From Aricia agestis (lineage: Eukaryota; Arthropoda; Insecta; Lepidoptera; Lycaenidae), in NCBI RefSeq assembly GCF_905147365.1, contig NC_056423.1, positions 3,638,501-3,702,500 on the forward strand: a DNA stretch of 64,000 bases, read 5' to 3'. The translations under genes and the position numbers were made by a program. Position 1 is the stretch's first letter. Each line of letters begins with the position of its first letter. The notes under the pieces were generated by a model. It was not told the origin of the DNA. It made no database searches and was given only the letters and a program-made list of their open reading frames with translations. Below, one piece after another: positions 43,438-54,855 of the stretch.

Positions 43438-43697
43438 TAATAATAATAATATCTATGGACGCTTCACACCTCGTCAGTCTGGCCCCGTGGTAAGTACCTG
43501 AAGGACTTGTGTTACAGGTACCAGACAACGGAAATTTATTTAATACTTTTATACTATACATCAAACATATACATAATATATTTAAGATTTTTATTATATT
43601 TAATACACATCCAAGACCCAGGAACATTGAAAACTTTTCGTTCCGTCGGCGGGATACGAACGCGCTCACCACTGAACCACAGAGGTCGTCAAGCTCG
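43438..43697 (-). mobile_element. tRNA-derived SINE
   Basis: On the minus strand a tRNA-like head has A box TGGTTCAGTGG (43679-43669) and B box GTTCGTATCC (43661-43652), the spacing of a Pol III promoter. Body words GTTTTCAATGTTCCTGGGTC and GTTGTCTGGTACCTGTAACA and an (ATT)n end follow. Typical full-length insect SINE of about 260 bases. Confidence 0.8.
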
Positions 43698-44285
43698 ACC
43701 AAAACGATGTAGCGCAGCATCTAGTCTGTTAATATTAATAAATTTATCTGATGTACGAGACTCTATATCGAGATTTTTCGTTCCCACAACAGTTATTTAG
43801 ATCTAGTCACTGGTTTTAAGCACTACCTCGCTTTAAACCACAGAAACAAGCCAATATTTCCTCTCTATTATTTAAAGGTAAGGTGAATAACGTTGATCGT
43901 GATAGTGGTCCAACTTGATCAGTTGTAAGACACAGTCGGCGTTAAACATTCATACCGCACCTGCGCGCCGCCCGCCCTCGCTCCCGCCCCCGCCCCCGCG
44001 CCCGCCCTACGTCGTAATGATCTGCCTCGATATCGATATTACACCGTTTTCGTGTCGAATATGAATATCTAGTTGATTTGACGTTGAATATAAAGTTACT
44101 TCAAGGCTTATTAGAAGAACGTTCATGAGGTACGAAAAAAAAAACGTTTTGTAAGTCAGTACTGACTAGTGTTACTGGATAGGTACTTAGTCACACAAAA
44201 ACAGAATTCCGTTGAAACTGTATATTTTGCCATCATCCTAATAATGATAAGTGGTTAGTACATCTTAAAAGTTAGTACTCCTAAT
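43698..44285. other. intron with a C-rich block
   Basis: 43960-44010 is CCGCCC-rich (CTCCCGCCCCCGCCCCCGCG), followed by TCGATATCGATATTA. Possible regulatory or G-quadruplex-forming region; no gene. Confidence 0.35.
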
Positions 44286-44545
44286 GCTAAGTACTCACAT
44301 ACGGTTTTGCTCGATCGAGCAATAACGTCGAGCAAAACCCGCGGCTCGGGCTTTCGTCCACACATTCAGCATTGCTTGATAGTTTTACTCTAAATCGATA
44401 TATTTAATTCCATCGAGCCGGCTCGATGCGAGCCTTCGAGCTGGCTCGATTCGAGCCTTCGAACTGTAAGTTTTGCGGTCCACGCGGTAATTATTACTCG
44501 ATTTGGTGTAAAACTATCGAGCAAAACCTTATGTGAGTACTTAGC
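44286..44545. mobile_element. fold-back MITE (GCTAAGTACTCACATAC family), uninterrupted copy
   Basis: GCTAAGTACTCACATACGGT to TTATGTGAGTACTTAGC, with CGAGCCGGCTCGATGCGAGC words inside. Reads straight through ACTCTAAATCGATATATTTA where the 23707 copy is interrupted, so it records the empty site. Confidence 0.9.
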
Positions 44546-45243
44546 ATAAGGATGATTTGGTTGACGTGACATGATTTGGTTTGCTATAAAAATTTCAATG
44601 ATTCTTTGCGAATTACTTCGTTACTTTTGGAGTCTCTCTCTCTTTATATATCTCTCTCTCCTCTTTATAAAATTAATTTATAACAAAATACATCATAATA
44701 TTATTAGAATGAATTTTATCAATATTCTCTCCCTAAGCCCGGCGCGGCATATGGCGCGATACGGAGCTAATAATGTGAATGCCGACAGTACAAACACTGA
44801 CTACATTTATAACGTATGCCATTTTACTTGTTATCTCTATCATAATAATGATTTATTCCTTATGATGTGTAACAGTTTATTCAACGTGAAATTTTAGTGG
44901 TTGTTTTCCTGTGTACTATCAAATCATGCATGTCATTTTTTGAAAATAAAAAATATTTTGTATGCCGTACTACCTATGACAACTTTATGCCGATACGCGC
45001 GAGCGGCTAGGACCCAGTAGAATTTTGTTTATGATTTGCATTTAAAAAACTTCACAAATCTATTATTGTAAGTACTACTAAGATAGAATAATTTTACTGC
45101 GGGAAAACCATTAAAATTTCACGCAGTATGTACCTACTGTAGTATCGAGTATAGCTGCGCCGATGCATTATTATAACATTCAAAATATGTGTCTTTGTAA
45201 CTTTGAGCATAAAGAATCAATAAATAATAAATTATTGTAGCTT
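44546..45243. other. no gene recognised
   Basis: (TC)n scraps at 44632-44664. The 108-codon frame 44571-44897 is hydrophobic by AT composition and has no domain. Confidence 0.35.
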
Positions 45244-45335
45244 GTTTATTTATCGGTTCAGTAGTTTGGACAAAAAGAGTTTCCAGACAGACAGACACAC
45301 TTTCGCATACTTTTTATTTATACATTAATATGGAT
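45244..45335 (+). repeat. CAGACAGA repeat tail
   Basis: TCGGTTCAGTAGTTTGGACA, CAGACAGACAGACACACTTT, CGCATAC. Confidence 0.65.
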
Positions 45336-45436
45336 GATGTGTACACGATATTATGTACTAATTTATGTACATTTTGTACTATAAAGAAATGGTGGACCTA
45401 TCTTATTTGAAGACTTGGGCGGATTAGATGAAGATT

Positions 45437-45535
45437 GGGAGATCGCAGACGGCACATTTTTTGTGTGATCGAGTCTGCGGCGCACAGAATCTGCATGGCC
45501 GCGGCACACAAAAAGTGTGCCGTCTGCGATCTCCC
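45437..45535. repeat. palindromic MITE remnant
   Basis: GGGAGATCGCAGACGGCACA at the left and TGTGCCGTCTGCGATCTCCC at the right: exact 20-base arms that continue with A/T-rich pairing. Confidence 0.85.
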
Positions 45536-45608
45536 TTACTGTTAGTCGTGATCTGTCCAGCTCCAGCTCAGCCGATGCCCAGCCCAACATAGCACGGCCA
45601 AATTACGT

Positions 45609-46095
45609 TTTTTAGGGTTCTGTAGCCAAAGGTTAAAAACGGGACCCTATTACTGAGACTTCGATGTCTGGCCGTCCGTCTGTCTGTCTGTCTGGCCGTC
45701 TGTCTGTCCGTCTATCCGTCTGTCTCCAGGCTGTATCTGAAGAACCGCTATAGCTATACTTCTGAAATTTTCACAGATTGTGTATATCTGTTGCCGCTAC
45801 AACAACAAATACTGAAAACAAAATAATGTTAATATTTTAGGTGGGGCTCCCATGCAACAAACGCGATTTTTTTGGCTTTTTTTGCTCGTTAAAATTGCAA
45901 GTGCCTATCTATTTATTATTTGTTATAATATTTTGTGAAATTTTCACAAAATATTTAATTATATTCGTAATTTAATATTTAATAATAAAATTAAAATAAA
46001 ATAAATAATTAAGAGGGGCTCCCATATAAAAAAACCCTTTTTTTTCTATAACGGTAAGGAATCATCGAGCGCGAGTCCGACTCGCACTTGGCCGA
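45609..46095 (+). repeat. dispersed repeat: GGGTTCTGTAGCC ... TCGCACTTGGCCGA
   Basis: Begins TTTAGGGTTCTGTAGCCAAA, has a TCTGTCTGTCTGG run, GGGGCTCCCATGCAACAAAC and GGGGCTCCCATATAAAAAAA, and ends GAGTCCGACTCGCACTTGGC. A well-known arthropod repeat layout; the class is not assigned here. Confidence 0.7.
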
Positions 46096-46098
46096 TTA

Positions 46099-46466
46099 TA
46101 TTATTTATTGTCTCATGTCTTTGTGAAACAAATCTGTCTAAGGATTACAAAAAAAACTACTTACCCAACCCAGAGTGTTAAGGCAGTTTTACCTACGAGC
46201 TGTTTAGTTTCAACAGTTAATCGACATGATCCTATAATATTTTACCTTAAAACTGTCATGTCTGGAGTATTCGCCCATTAATTATTATTTCACCAATACG
46301 TGTAGGTAATTCGAACCCTCACCCCAATAGGTACATCAAGGTGTTGCAGCCCCTCCCCTAGGCGGGGTGACAGCGCACCCCACGATGAGGGGAGGACTGG
46401 GGTCATTTTTGACCATGAGATTTGTGATCGAATTGAAGCGATTAAATTAATTGAGGTATTGTTATG
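46099..46466. other. no recognisable feature
   Basis: Contains a C/G-rich patch at 46340-46400; no gene. Confidence 0.35.
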
Positions 46467-46806
46467 TTTTTTTTTTAATGAAAAAAGGGGGCAAACAAGC
46501 AAACGGGTCACCTGATGGAAAGCAACTTTCGTCGCCCGTGGACGCTCGCAGCATCAAAAGAGCTGCAGGTGCGTTGCCGGCCTTTTAAGAGGGAATAGGA
46601 TAATAGGGGAGGGTAGGGATGGGAAGGGAAGGGAAGGGAATAGGGGAGAGTAAGGAAGGGAATAGTGTAGGGGATTGGGCCTCAGGTAAACTCACTCACT
46701 CGGCGAAACACAGCGCAATCGCTGTTTCACGCCGGTTTTCTGTGAGAACGTGGTATTTCTCCGGTCGAGCCGGCCCATTCGTGCCGAAGCATGGCTCTCC
46801 CACGTC
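46467..46806 (-). mobile_element. SINE-like element, copy 6
   Basis: Poly-T, GGGGGCAAACAAGCAAACGG, CCTGATGGAAAGCAACTTTC, GGGAAGGGAA array and CCGAAGCATGGCTCTCCCAC. Full length in reverse. Confidence 0.85.
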
Positions 46807-47214
46807 TAAGGTATTACGAGTAACTAACGCTTCATCACCATCACTAACGTTGGCAATAAGGTTAAAGGTATTGCTTTTCTCTCTCTCAGAATATCTTCAA
46901 ATCTATTTATCATCTCAATAAGTCAATATTCATAGATTTAATAATATTGTCGCTGCATTGTCTTAAAACACTCACGCGTATACAAATACAACATATTTGT
47001 ATATAAAAACTGCACACAATTTCATCAGCTAACCCAAACAAAACGCGGCGCGTGTTGAAAATTTTTGCAAACACAAAACCAATTAAACGAGCTAACCAAA
47101 AGGTCATCTGGATTCCGAGTGCACTGAAAACTTTATACCGCCGACATATGCCATCCCCCCTTCCCCACCGGGGGTCACGGGGGACCCCACGCGGGGGGGG
47201 CAATTAAAAAAATG
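46807..47214. other. intron with inverted G/C tracts
   Basis: 47150-47205 alternates C-tracts and G-tracts (CCCCACCGGGGGTCACGGGG) and could fold back. No gene. Confidence 0.35.
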
Positions 47215-47350
47215 TGTCCCACTTCATTTGAGCGCGACCGCACCGCTAATTAATATCGCGCGCCGCACACCGCCCGCTATAATATACGACGCTTTTATTG
47301 TGTGCGACACTGAATTAAAACGGTGTTTACTGTGTTTCGCGCTAGTTAGT
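47215..47350. promoter_or_regulatory. candidate conserved non-coding element
   Basis: ACTTCATTTGAGCGCGACCG, CGCTAATTAATATCGCGCGC, TATAATATACGACGCTTTTA and GAATTAAAACGGTGTTTACT: non-repetitive, CpG-rich, with a CTAATTAA homeodomain core. Good enhancer candidate in intron 1, unproven. Confidence 0.3.
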
Positions 47351-47382
47351 TTTGAATTAAGAATTACTGTAGTACTATAATT

Positions 47383-47413
47383 TCTTCGAGCAAAGCTCGG
47401 TCAAATAGCTAGT
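47383..47413 (-). repeat. end of the ACTAGCTATTTGACCGAGC repeat
   Basis: GAGCAAAGCTCGGTCAAATA then GCTAGT: reverse complement of the 8183 repeat start. Confidence 0.6.
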
Positions 47414-47489
47414 ATTGTCATAATACACAGACAGTCGTACGTTTTATCTCTTTTGTCTACGAAAACCCCCTTAGACAAAGTATCTTTCT

Positions 47490-47630
47490 TTAAAAACGAT
47501 GACGAAATTCGTTATTAAAATGTATAGGGTTTGACATAAGTCATCGCTAAATGACATTTAGCTTTCGAAGACTAATGTCAAATCCCATACATTTTGATAA
47601 CGAATTTCGTCATCGTTTTTAACGTAAGGG
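47490..47630. mobile_element. palindromic MITE (AAAACGATGACGAAATTCG arms)
   Basis: AAAAACGATGACGAAATTCG, TTATTAAAATGTATAGGGTT and their reverse complements around 47550, with TGTCAAATCCCATACATTTT on the right. Confidence 0.8.
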
Positions 47631-48604
47631 ACTTTTGCTACAGCCCCATAGCGTAAATATGAAAGTCAAAAGAACAAAAGTAGCACCGAACAATCCACAT
47701 GGACTTTTTATGAAATCAGAAAACCTATAATTACTAAAGATTCTTCAGAAACACACTTATATCGTCAAAAACAGTAAAAATTTGAGAGTTTGGTTACCAA
47801 TTTTTACTGTAACAATATTATGACAATTACTAAAATATGTATTTAACTTTTAACCTTTTTTCGCTACAAAAACACAGTTTAGCATATCTGCCACTGGCTC
47901 ACAGTCCCGCAGCCAAAGGTTTTGACCATTTTAATAAACATCAAACGCTACGACTGCGTGAGGGGGGCGGGCGGTGATGCCGGGGGGGGAGGGGGGAGAC
48001 AGTGGACACACGTGCTGTTGTTTTTAATTACACCGACCCAGGGCTTGGACCCTTTGATAAACAATTACAGTAATGCAAAATGGACTGTTGGAAGGTTGGA
48101 AGTCGTTGAAAATTCAATTCAGAATATGTATTAGTAAGTTGTGTAAGTAGGTGAATAGGTTATACTGGGTGACATATTTTAATAATCACAGGATGTTTTG
48201 ATAACATTGACTAATTTCGAAGCTTTGTTCTAATATAAAATTGGTCATATTACTGTACGTCGTATGAAGTGTCCAAATACGTAAGAGATAAATTATCGGG
48301 ATACTATAGGGTGGGGTGTACCAGAGGAGTTGTAATAGTTAATGTTAAGGTTATCGTCAAATATGGCGTCCAATATGGACTTTTACTAGGGATTCGACAG
48401 TACATTTGACATTTTGTTATAAACAACTCTTTATTTCGCTTAAAGAAACTTACATGCTAATCTTACACATGGTTAAAGTTAAAGTAAGTTGGTGCAAAAA
48501 ATTGTCTATTGTGCTAACACACCTTTTATCAATTTTTCTTACTAGCAAAACGGACAGTCTTAAACGCTCCTTTTGTAATGAGTTTAAAAAGCAATACTTA
48601 TAGT
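47631..48604. other. intron with a G-rich block
   Basis: 47955-48000 has G-tracts (GAGGGGGGCGGGCGG and a GGGGGGGAGGGGGGAG-like run), a possible G-quadruplex on the plus strand. Frames at 47922 and 48406 carry no domain. Confidence 0.35.
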
Positions 48605-49015
48605 GAATCCATACTAATATTCAATATTTTAGATCCGAAAGTGTGCCTTTGTGATGGGTGTGAAGAGGTAACAACCTCTTGACGCCCAAACAAAGGACAT
48701 AGCGTCGTTGCGCCTCACAAATCCTTTATGTGTTTTAGTGAAATTTTCAGGGGTAGACAATAAACTGTCTTATTGAATGATTGATAAATTTATCAATTAA
48801 TTAAAGCTCTTAGTTCATACGTGATAAGATTTATCATCCATCATTAAAGAAAAAAGTTTTTGTTTACCCCTGAAAATTTTACAAAAAACTTTGGCAGGCG
48901 CAACGACGATAGGATACTTTTTCATCCCGAAAATGTACGGTTTCCGTGACCCGTTCGTTCCCGCTCGATAAATGCAAAATTTTGGCGCATAGGAGATGCT
49001 GACCTCATCTAGTTC
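48605..49015 (-). repeat. CAGACAGA-family repeat interrupted by a fold-back insertion
   Basis: Left part: CCATACTAATATTCAATATT, CCGAAAGTGTGCC; right part: GATAGGATACTTTTTCATCC, TGTACGGTTTCCGTGACCC, TGCTGACCTCATCTAG. Between them sits a palindrome at 48700-48912. Confidence 0.6.
48700..48912. mobile_element. fold-back element inside the repeat above
   Basis: TAGCGTCGTTGCGCCT and GGCGCAACGACGATAG at the ends, AAATTTTCAGGGGTAGACAA and GTTTACCCCTGAAAATTTT inside. AT-rich centre. Confidence 0.65.
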
Positions 49016-49179
49016 TGTAATAATTACTAAAACAAAATCACTTAAGTAAATTAATTTTATTAATGTAACCTACAAAAAAGTTGATACCAAATTACGAAGA
49101 CGATTATCATTTCCTATGAATACCTACATCGTATCGGACAACCAATATTAGTATCACGATCCTTATCAGTAACAATCGT

Positions 49180-49275
49180 AACAGAATTAATAAAGCCGTT
49201 ATCCCCGCGGCAGATTACTTTATATCGCCGGCGGTGTGCCACGACCATAAAAACTAATTAAATGGTGCCAGGTAG
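49180..49275. promoter_or_regulatory. candidate conserved non-coding element
   Basis: GCCGTTATCCCCGCGGCAGA, TTACTTTATATCGCCGGCGG, CGACCATAAAAACTAATTAA: a Hox-type CCATAAAA word beside a TAATTA core. Non-repetitive. Regulatory role inferred. Confidence 0.25.
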
Positions 49276-49809
49276 ATGGAGCTTTTACTTTTTACTTTCA
49301 TTGTTATTACTTTATTAGAGAAGGTAGATTTAAAAGATTTCTGGCGTATTGTGAATAATCGTTTTGCATGTGTATTAAATGAAAACCGTAAAAAAATAGT
49401 TTGTTAAACAAACAAAATAGAAAAAAAAGGCACGTTATATTTAACAAGACATGTCCTAATCATTTTTAATTTGCCGGTCTCGTTTAATTAAAAATTCTGA
49501 TACCTCAAATTTTCCTACTCCAACAAAAAAAAATGACGGCACAGGTCTGATGATCATGAGTAAACATAAGTGTTGGGTTAATATAGGCTATACCATTAAT
49601 TAATAGATAATCTGCCTTTATCGCGCCGATATTACAATATTACACGGGTAATGCACGTAATCACCTAATCTCCTCTTATCTGACACTCCGCTCCCTCCCT
49701 TCCCTTCCCCCGGGCCCCGGGGGTGTCACCTCCTCACTTCACGGTAATTACAATATAAGGCCCGCCACAAACCGAGCAATATTACTTGTAGACAATAACT
49801 ACTAATAAC
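49276..49809. other. no gene recognised
   Basis: 49610-49755 is mixed-composition, with CACGGGTAATGCACGTAATC and CCCCCGGGCCCCGGGGGTG (a perfect inverted G/C run), weak regulatory candidate; rest AT-rich. Confidence 0.35.
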
Positions 49810-50045
49810 TTGATTTTGGATTTCGCTAAGGCTTTCAATTGCTTTGATCATCTGTTATTTAAATATTCCTTCAAGCTTGGGCTATCACTATAATGTATTT
49901 ATTAGTTCGACTATCGTTATTTCGTTAGTAGCGAGAGTAAAAGAACTGGGAAAGTAATAAAAGCTCATCGGGGACTAATAAAGACTTGGAGATGCCCCAG
50001 GGATCGATATTAGGCCCATTTCTCCTCTTCATGTTTATTAATGAC
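49810..50045 (+). pseudogene. decayed non-LTR reverse transcriptase fragment
   Basis: 49810-49881 reads LILDFAKAFNCFDHLLFKYS, the D-F-x-K-A-F-D RT box; 49989-50045 reads EMPQGSILGPFLLFMFIND, the PQGS.LGP.LF...IND box, followed by a stop. The two boxes are closer than normal and in different condition, so the copy is deleted and frameshifted. Jockey/CR1-type RT; no function. Confidence 0.8.
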
Positions 50046-51883
50046 TGACTTTGTTTCATCAAAAACATAGATGATTCTTTGTGTGTTTGAAGATATTATT
50101 TCATCTTTATTATGATATTTTTATTGAGAATAGAGTTTCTACATACGTTACTGAAAAGTTAATTATATGGAAGAATTTTTCATACGTTTTACGCTTATGA
50201 GTATCAGCTAATAGCTTAGTTATTTTAACGAAAAACTAAATTATTTTAACACATAGTTGCTAAAAATACCTAACAGTAGATAATGGTTAAATGTCTTTAT
50301 TATAGAAACTTTTCTACTTAATGTTTTTTTCATTGGTCCTCGAGTTATAACCAAATTATCTATTTGAAGATTATAATGAGCAATAAATAATCGTGTTTCC
50401 CCGGACACGTATTATCTTTACTACTGCTTATTGCCACTTTATGTGGTTCATTCCATTAGATATGTTACTGACATCAAATAATTTATGACCAATAAAACGT
50501 TAAGTGAAATATTAAGGCTGACCTTTCACTGTATAAATCCATAGGGACTAAAAACCTGTACGTTTATACAGCCATCGTTTAGGTTTGGATCTAAATGATG
50601 ACTCGATTTATTCTGGTATTAATATCAGGTAGTTATGTTTATCTGTTTATTGCCCGACTTCCGAAGAAGGGTTCTCTTTAGTCATGTTTTATAAAAGGCG
50701 TAAACCGTAAAACGTAAAAAATCGTAAAACAAAATTGGATTCACGAGACCCGTCGATTGCGTCTTCCGTCGGCAAGCATTTTGCAAAAGTTACAAATATT
50801 TAGAATTTCAGAGAAATATTGTTACTTTTCATATTTGCATCTTTTAGCTTCCTAGCCTAGTTAAATACTAAAATTAACCGTAACCAATATTAAAAATAAC
50901 CATGTTATTCTACTAGTTTTCTAGTTACTAAGCTCCGACAGTTAAAAATGAAAAACACAATAAACTCTATAAAGTAATTCTGAAATAAATCTCTAACTCT
51001 ACTTCTTGACTTATTCGTTTATTATTACATAATCTGTGAGACATTAAAAAAAATTACTTGAAGATATAAACGGACATATAAATTATTTTTTACCTTACTC
51101 GAGTTGTGAGATTTGATAGAGTTTAATGCGCTGCCAATATTTACTGACACGATAAAATCAAAGATACGAAAATAATTATTTTCATGCATAAATGTACTTA
51201 ATTAAAACTTAAAGTGAATCAACAAATGCTACCAAAAGCTACCAATTTTATTATTTATCGCCTGCGTAGGGTACAAAGACTTTGTCATTAATTTATTATG
51301 TCAATGACTTTATTTTAAACCATATTTTTTTACTTAAAATTGTTACATCTTCTTTATCAGTGATATCCTGGAGAGTCGAGACAGTTATACCTAATCACAA
51401 TTATTGTGACACCTTAGTATTTGTTTCGTGTTTCCTGGGATATTTTGATTGTGTGTGCACTGCAGTTCTCACATTTCAAACTATAATTTAATTGCGGGTA
51501 TGTCTTTTTGTACGCTAAAATGATTTGAATGCCACAATAAACTTATTTCTTTGCAACAAATTCGCTTACAAATAAACATCTTGTTTTAAACATCAACTAT
51601 TTGTTAGGTTAAAAAAATAAAAAGCACAATAAATAACCACAGTAGTTAAATGATAATGTTTATAGCTCGATAAGCACATACGTCTCGGGACACATTAAAA
51701 ATTACTATAATTTACGACGCCATCTTGTTTAATTTGTTACATTTATTTTATTACCTTTTATATTATAAAATTGTCTAAGCGATAAAGAAGCGAGAGCACT
51801 ATTTAAATTATATAATAAGCTGCTTAAGTGTTTTGAAATGAAATTTAAAAAATGTTTTTTTTTTTTTTTTTTTTTTAATAAAT
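50046..51883. other. AT-rich intron, no recognisable feature
   Basis: Unusually free of both repeats and GC-rich patches for this window. A poly-T tract lies at 51855-51877. Confidence 0.4.
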
Positions 51884-52102
51884 GACGTCCGCAACTCCGT
51901 TACGCTAAATTCTAAAATAGTTTATCATGCGAAAACCAAAACGCGAATTTTTTTTCCGGGATAAAAAGTATACTATGTCCATTGCCGGGAATCAAAGTAT
52001 CTCTATGCCAAATTTTAATAAAATCGCTTCAGTGGTTTGGACGTGAAAAGGTTACACACAGATAGACAAACACTTTCGCATTTATAATATTATTAGTGTG
52101 GA
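51884..52102 (+). repeat. dispersed CAGACAGA repeat, near full length
   Basis: GACGTCCGCAACTCCGTTAC, GGGATAAAAAGTATACTATG, CAAAGTATCTCTATGCCAAA, GTGGTTTGGACGTGAAAAGG and CACTTTCGCATTTATAATAT. Confidence 0.8.
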
Positions 52103-53017
52103 TAAATGTAAAAAAACAGAATTGGTATACTTGTTGTTGATTAAATTTTATTAGGATGTAAATAAAAGAATACTTATTCCGATTTAAGAGTGACCACGAC
52201 AAAAATGTATAAAATGTACGTTGTGTCACATTTTAGTATTTTATGCATAAATTTAGATTTTATTAGTTTTATTATCTAGTTTTTCCACCTATCAATGAAA
52301 ATTTTCCGATTGGCATATTAATATTCCTTTATAAGCGATAAAATTAGTAAGCGAGTAAAATTAGTAAGCGAGAGTTATATTATAATCATATTATTATTAT
52401 ATAGGCACTAATACTAATGTCTAATACTACTACTAGTACTAAGCTAACCTAACCTACCAGCAATTTTATATTTTAACTACATTCAGAATTGGTTACCTGC
52501 TTAAAAAAAAGTAATTACTTAAGTAAAAACAAATTAAAATAACTTGTATCTATACACTTCATTTACGTTCATAATATTTCTTATACAGTATTTTGTTTCA
52601 AATGTATAGTTTTCTTAATATGCTTGTCTCGTAGATACACGTTTATTCCTACGCGACATTTTTTATATTTCACTTAAATACGACTAATATTTCTTTAATT
52701 AAAAAATACTTAATATAACCAGTCTGTAATGAACCTAAGAGTACTCCTATTAAAAAATATATTTTTGGATCATTAAATCAAGCTTTACATTTTGCGCCAC
52801 ATAATGCCACATATAATTGGTCTATAAAAATATTCTTAGGTATTTATTAAATCACCTATTCTATAAATATATTGTGATGTAACGATAGATCAAAACAAAA
52901 ACATAGTTGGCTAAATTTTTTGATTTAATTTAAATATTTTAAAACAATGATACAAAAAGCAGATACCTTACGTAGGTCTGCTTGTTGTAAAATATTTACT
53001 TTTTTATTTCAGCTTAA
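52103..53017. other. AT-rich intron, no recognisable feature
   Basis: TAGTAAGCGAG is repeated at 52345 and 52361; otherwise nothing. Confidence 0.4.
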
Positions 53018-53222
53018 TTAATGGTTAATAAAGAATGCGAAATAGTGTGTCTCTCTGTCCGTCTATCCACGCCCAAACCACCGAACAGATTTTGCTGAAA
53101 TTTGGCATGAACATACTTTGAGTCCCAGGAAAGGACGTAGAATATTTTTTGTCCCGAAAAAATGTACGGATCCCGCGCGATAAACTTGTTTTAGCGCAAC
53201 GGAGTTGCGGGCGTTATCTAGT
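53018..53222 (-). repeat. dispersed CAGACAGA repeat, inverted partner
   Basis: AATGCGAAATAGTGTGTCTC, ACCACCGAACAGATTTTGCT, TTTGAGTCCCAGGAAAGGAC, CGCAACGGAGTTGCGGGCGT, reverse orientation. Confidence 0.8.
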
Positions 53223-53346
53223 GCTTAATAAAGACTCATTTATCATTATTAAAAATCATTAATCAAAACGAAATTAAAATGAAATAAAATTTGTAGAGCA
53301 GGTAGGTCACCGTCCACTGATAAAACTTCATTGTTTTATAAAAAAC

Positions 53347-53566
53347 TAGATGACGTCCGCAACCCTGTTGCGCCAAATTTCGGTTATCGCGCGCGGATCG
53401 TACATTTGCGGGATAAAAAGTATCCTATGTCCTTTCCCGGGACTCAAAGTATATCCATGCCAAATTTCAGCAAAATCGGTTCAGCGGTTTAGGCGTGAAG
53501 AGGTAACAGACAGACAGACAGACGGACAGACAGACACAGTTTCGCATTTATAATATTAGTATGGAT
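53347..53566 (+). repeat. dispersed CAGACAGA repeat, forward partner
   Basis: GATGACGTCCGCAACCCTGT, GGGATAAAAAGTATCCTATG, AAAATCGGTTCAGCGGTTTA, (CAGA)n and TTTCGCATTTATAATATTAG. With 53018-53222 it forms an inverted pair across about 120 bases. Confidence 0.85.
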
Positions 53567-54299
53567 GTGAACTGATAATACCTGATTTAAATATTAAGTA
53601 ATTATAATTAATCCATTATTTTGAGACAGTTTCAGTGATAGGCATGACCAATTACTATAATAATATATATTTTAAATCGTAGCAACTATTACTCAACTAT
53701 CCTTAGCTCGTAGCCGCAAAAGCTCAATTACACAGAAATCTAGTTTCTTACCGAATACGGAATGCTTAAAACAAACGACAATTGCAAATTAAATATTTTC
53801 TTGTTATATAACTAACAAGAAAATATTTAATTTACAATTGTCGTTTGTAAAAACTAAGGATTTATGATCATGGAGCCAATGAAATAGAGATTTAAATCCG
53901 ATAAACTCCTAACCTAACCTAACTTTAAACAAAAATCGAGTTACGACTCGACGAAGTCGCTGTCGAAATAGGTACATCTATACCTAATGCAAAATTAGTA
54001 ATAATAAAAAAAAACAAACTACAGACGTAACATTAAATTTAGGTAGAATTTAAAAAGTTTTGCCATGAAATTTTTTTTAATCTTCATTACAAATTATCAT
54101 ATCATTTAAATAAGTAGATATAATAATCAAAACTTAAGATACTAGTAACACTGATAGAGTCACTGTGTATCAGTTTTTTCAGACTCTATCATCTCAATAA
54201 CCAACTTAAAAATTAAATCTCAATAAAAATTCTAGCGTCGGAACTCTGCCAACTCTACATAGAACTTAAATTTTCAACGAAACTGAAGAAAACATTCGG
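53567..54299. other. AT-rich intron with one hairpin
   Basis: 53769-53850 is a palindrome (ACAAACGACAATTGCAAATT, AATATTTTCTTGTTA and complements). A small CACTGATAGAGTCACTG / AGACTCTATCA pair lies at 54150-54190. Confidence 0.55.
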
Positions 54300-54442
54300 G
54301 TTTTTTTATTAAATCTGAAATAGCCAATACTTTTAAACGGGGAGCCAAAAGAAGAAGATAATTAAATTTAAGGTCAAATTCCGACTATTGGGCGATCTCT
54401 ATTAATAATATTATTAATAGAGATCGCCCAATGGTCGGTAAT
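54300..54442. mobile_element. palindrome-ended element (GGGCGATCTCTATTAATA)
   Basis: 54378-54440 is a perfect-looking hairpin (CCGACTATTGGGCGATCTCT and complement). The left flank GAAGAAGATAATTAAATTTA occurs reverse-complemented at 41281-41340, so this is a dispersed family. Confidence 0.7.
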
Positions 54443-54590
54443 GCCTCTAGCGCAAACTTAACAAATCTATGTAGCGCTATGTTCTATCGTTTTAACTTTC
54501 ACGTCAATGAAAGACGGGAGTCGAGCGTGAACTGATTTATTGTAATTGACAATTGTAACACTGACGATGCGCATACACAACAATAGGTTG
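54443..54590. other. no recognisable feature
   Basis: Short unique intron stretch. Confidence 0.4.
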
Positions 54591-54855
54591 AACAAAACAA
54601 ATCGATAATCCTTTAGGGTGTGTATGTAGCTCTTATACAGAGTTTGTAGTAAAAGCTAAACAGATACTTTTGACTTATAGGTTTGAGGTTTCTATTAGAA
54701 ACGCTCCAGCCTACGGTTCTATTAGAGACGTCACGAAATTGTCCACACAAAAATTAAGAAGAGAACTTTTTCAGCGCTGCTACATTTATTGTGAACTCTA
54801 TACACGGAACACATACACACCCGTGAGTGTTATCACTTTGTTTTGTTACACCCTG
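54591..54855. mobile_element. TA-type fold-back MITE, diverged copy next to exon 1
   Basis: AACAAAACAAATCGATAATC, CTTTAGGGTGTGTATGTAGC at the left, TCAGCGCTGCTACATTTATT and TTTTGTTACACCCTG at the right. More diverged than copies 2 and 3, so older. It stops 43 bases short of the exon 1 splice donor. Confidence 0.75.

Noticed and set aside
43652..43690. Functional tRNA gene on the minus strand
   Set aside because: A and B boxes are present but the body is a SINE with an (ATT)n tail, and no acceptor stem closes.
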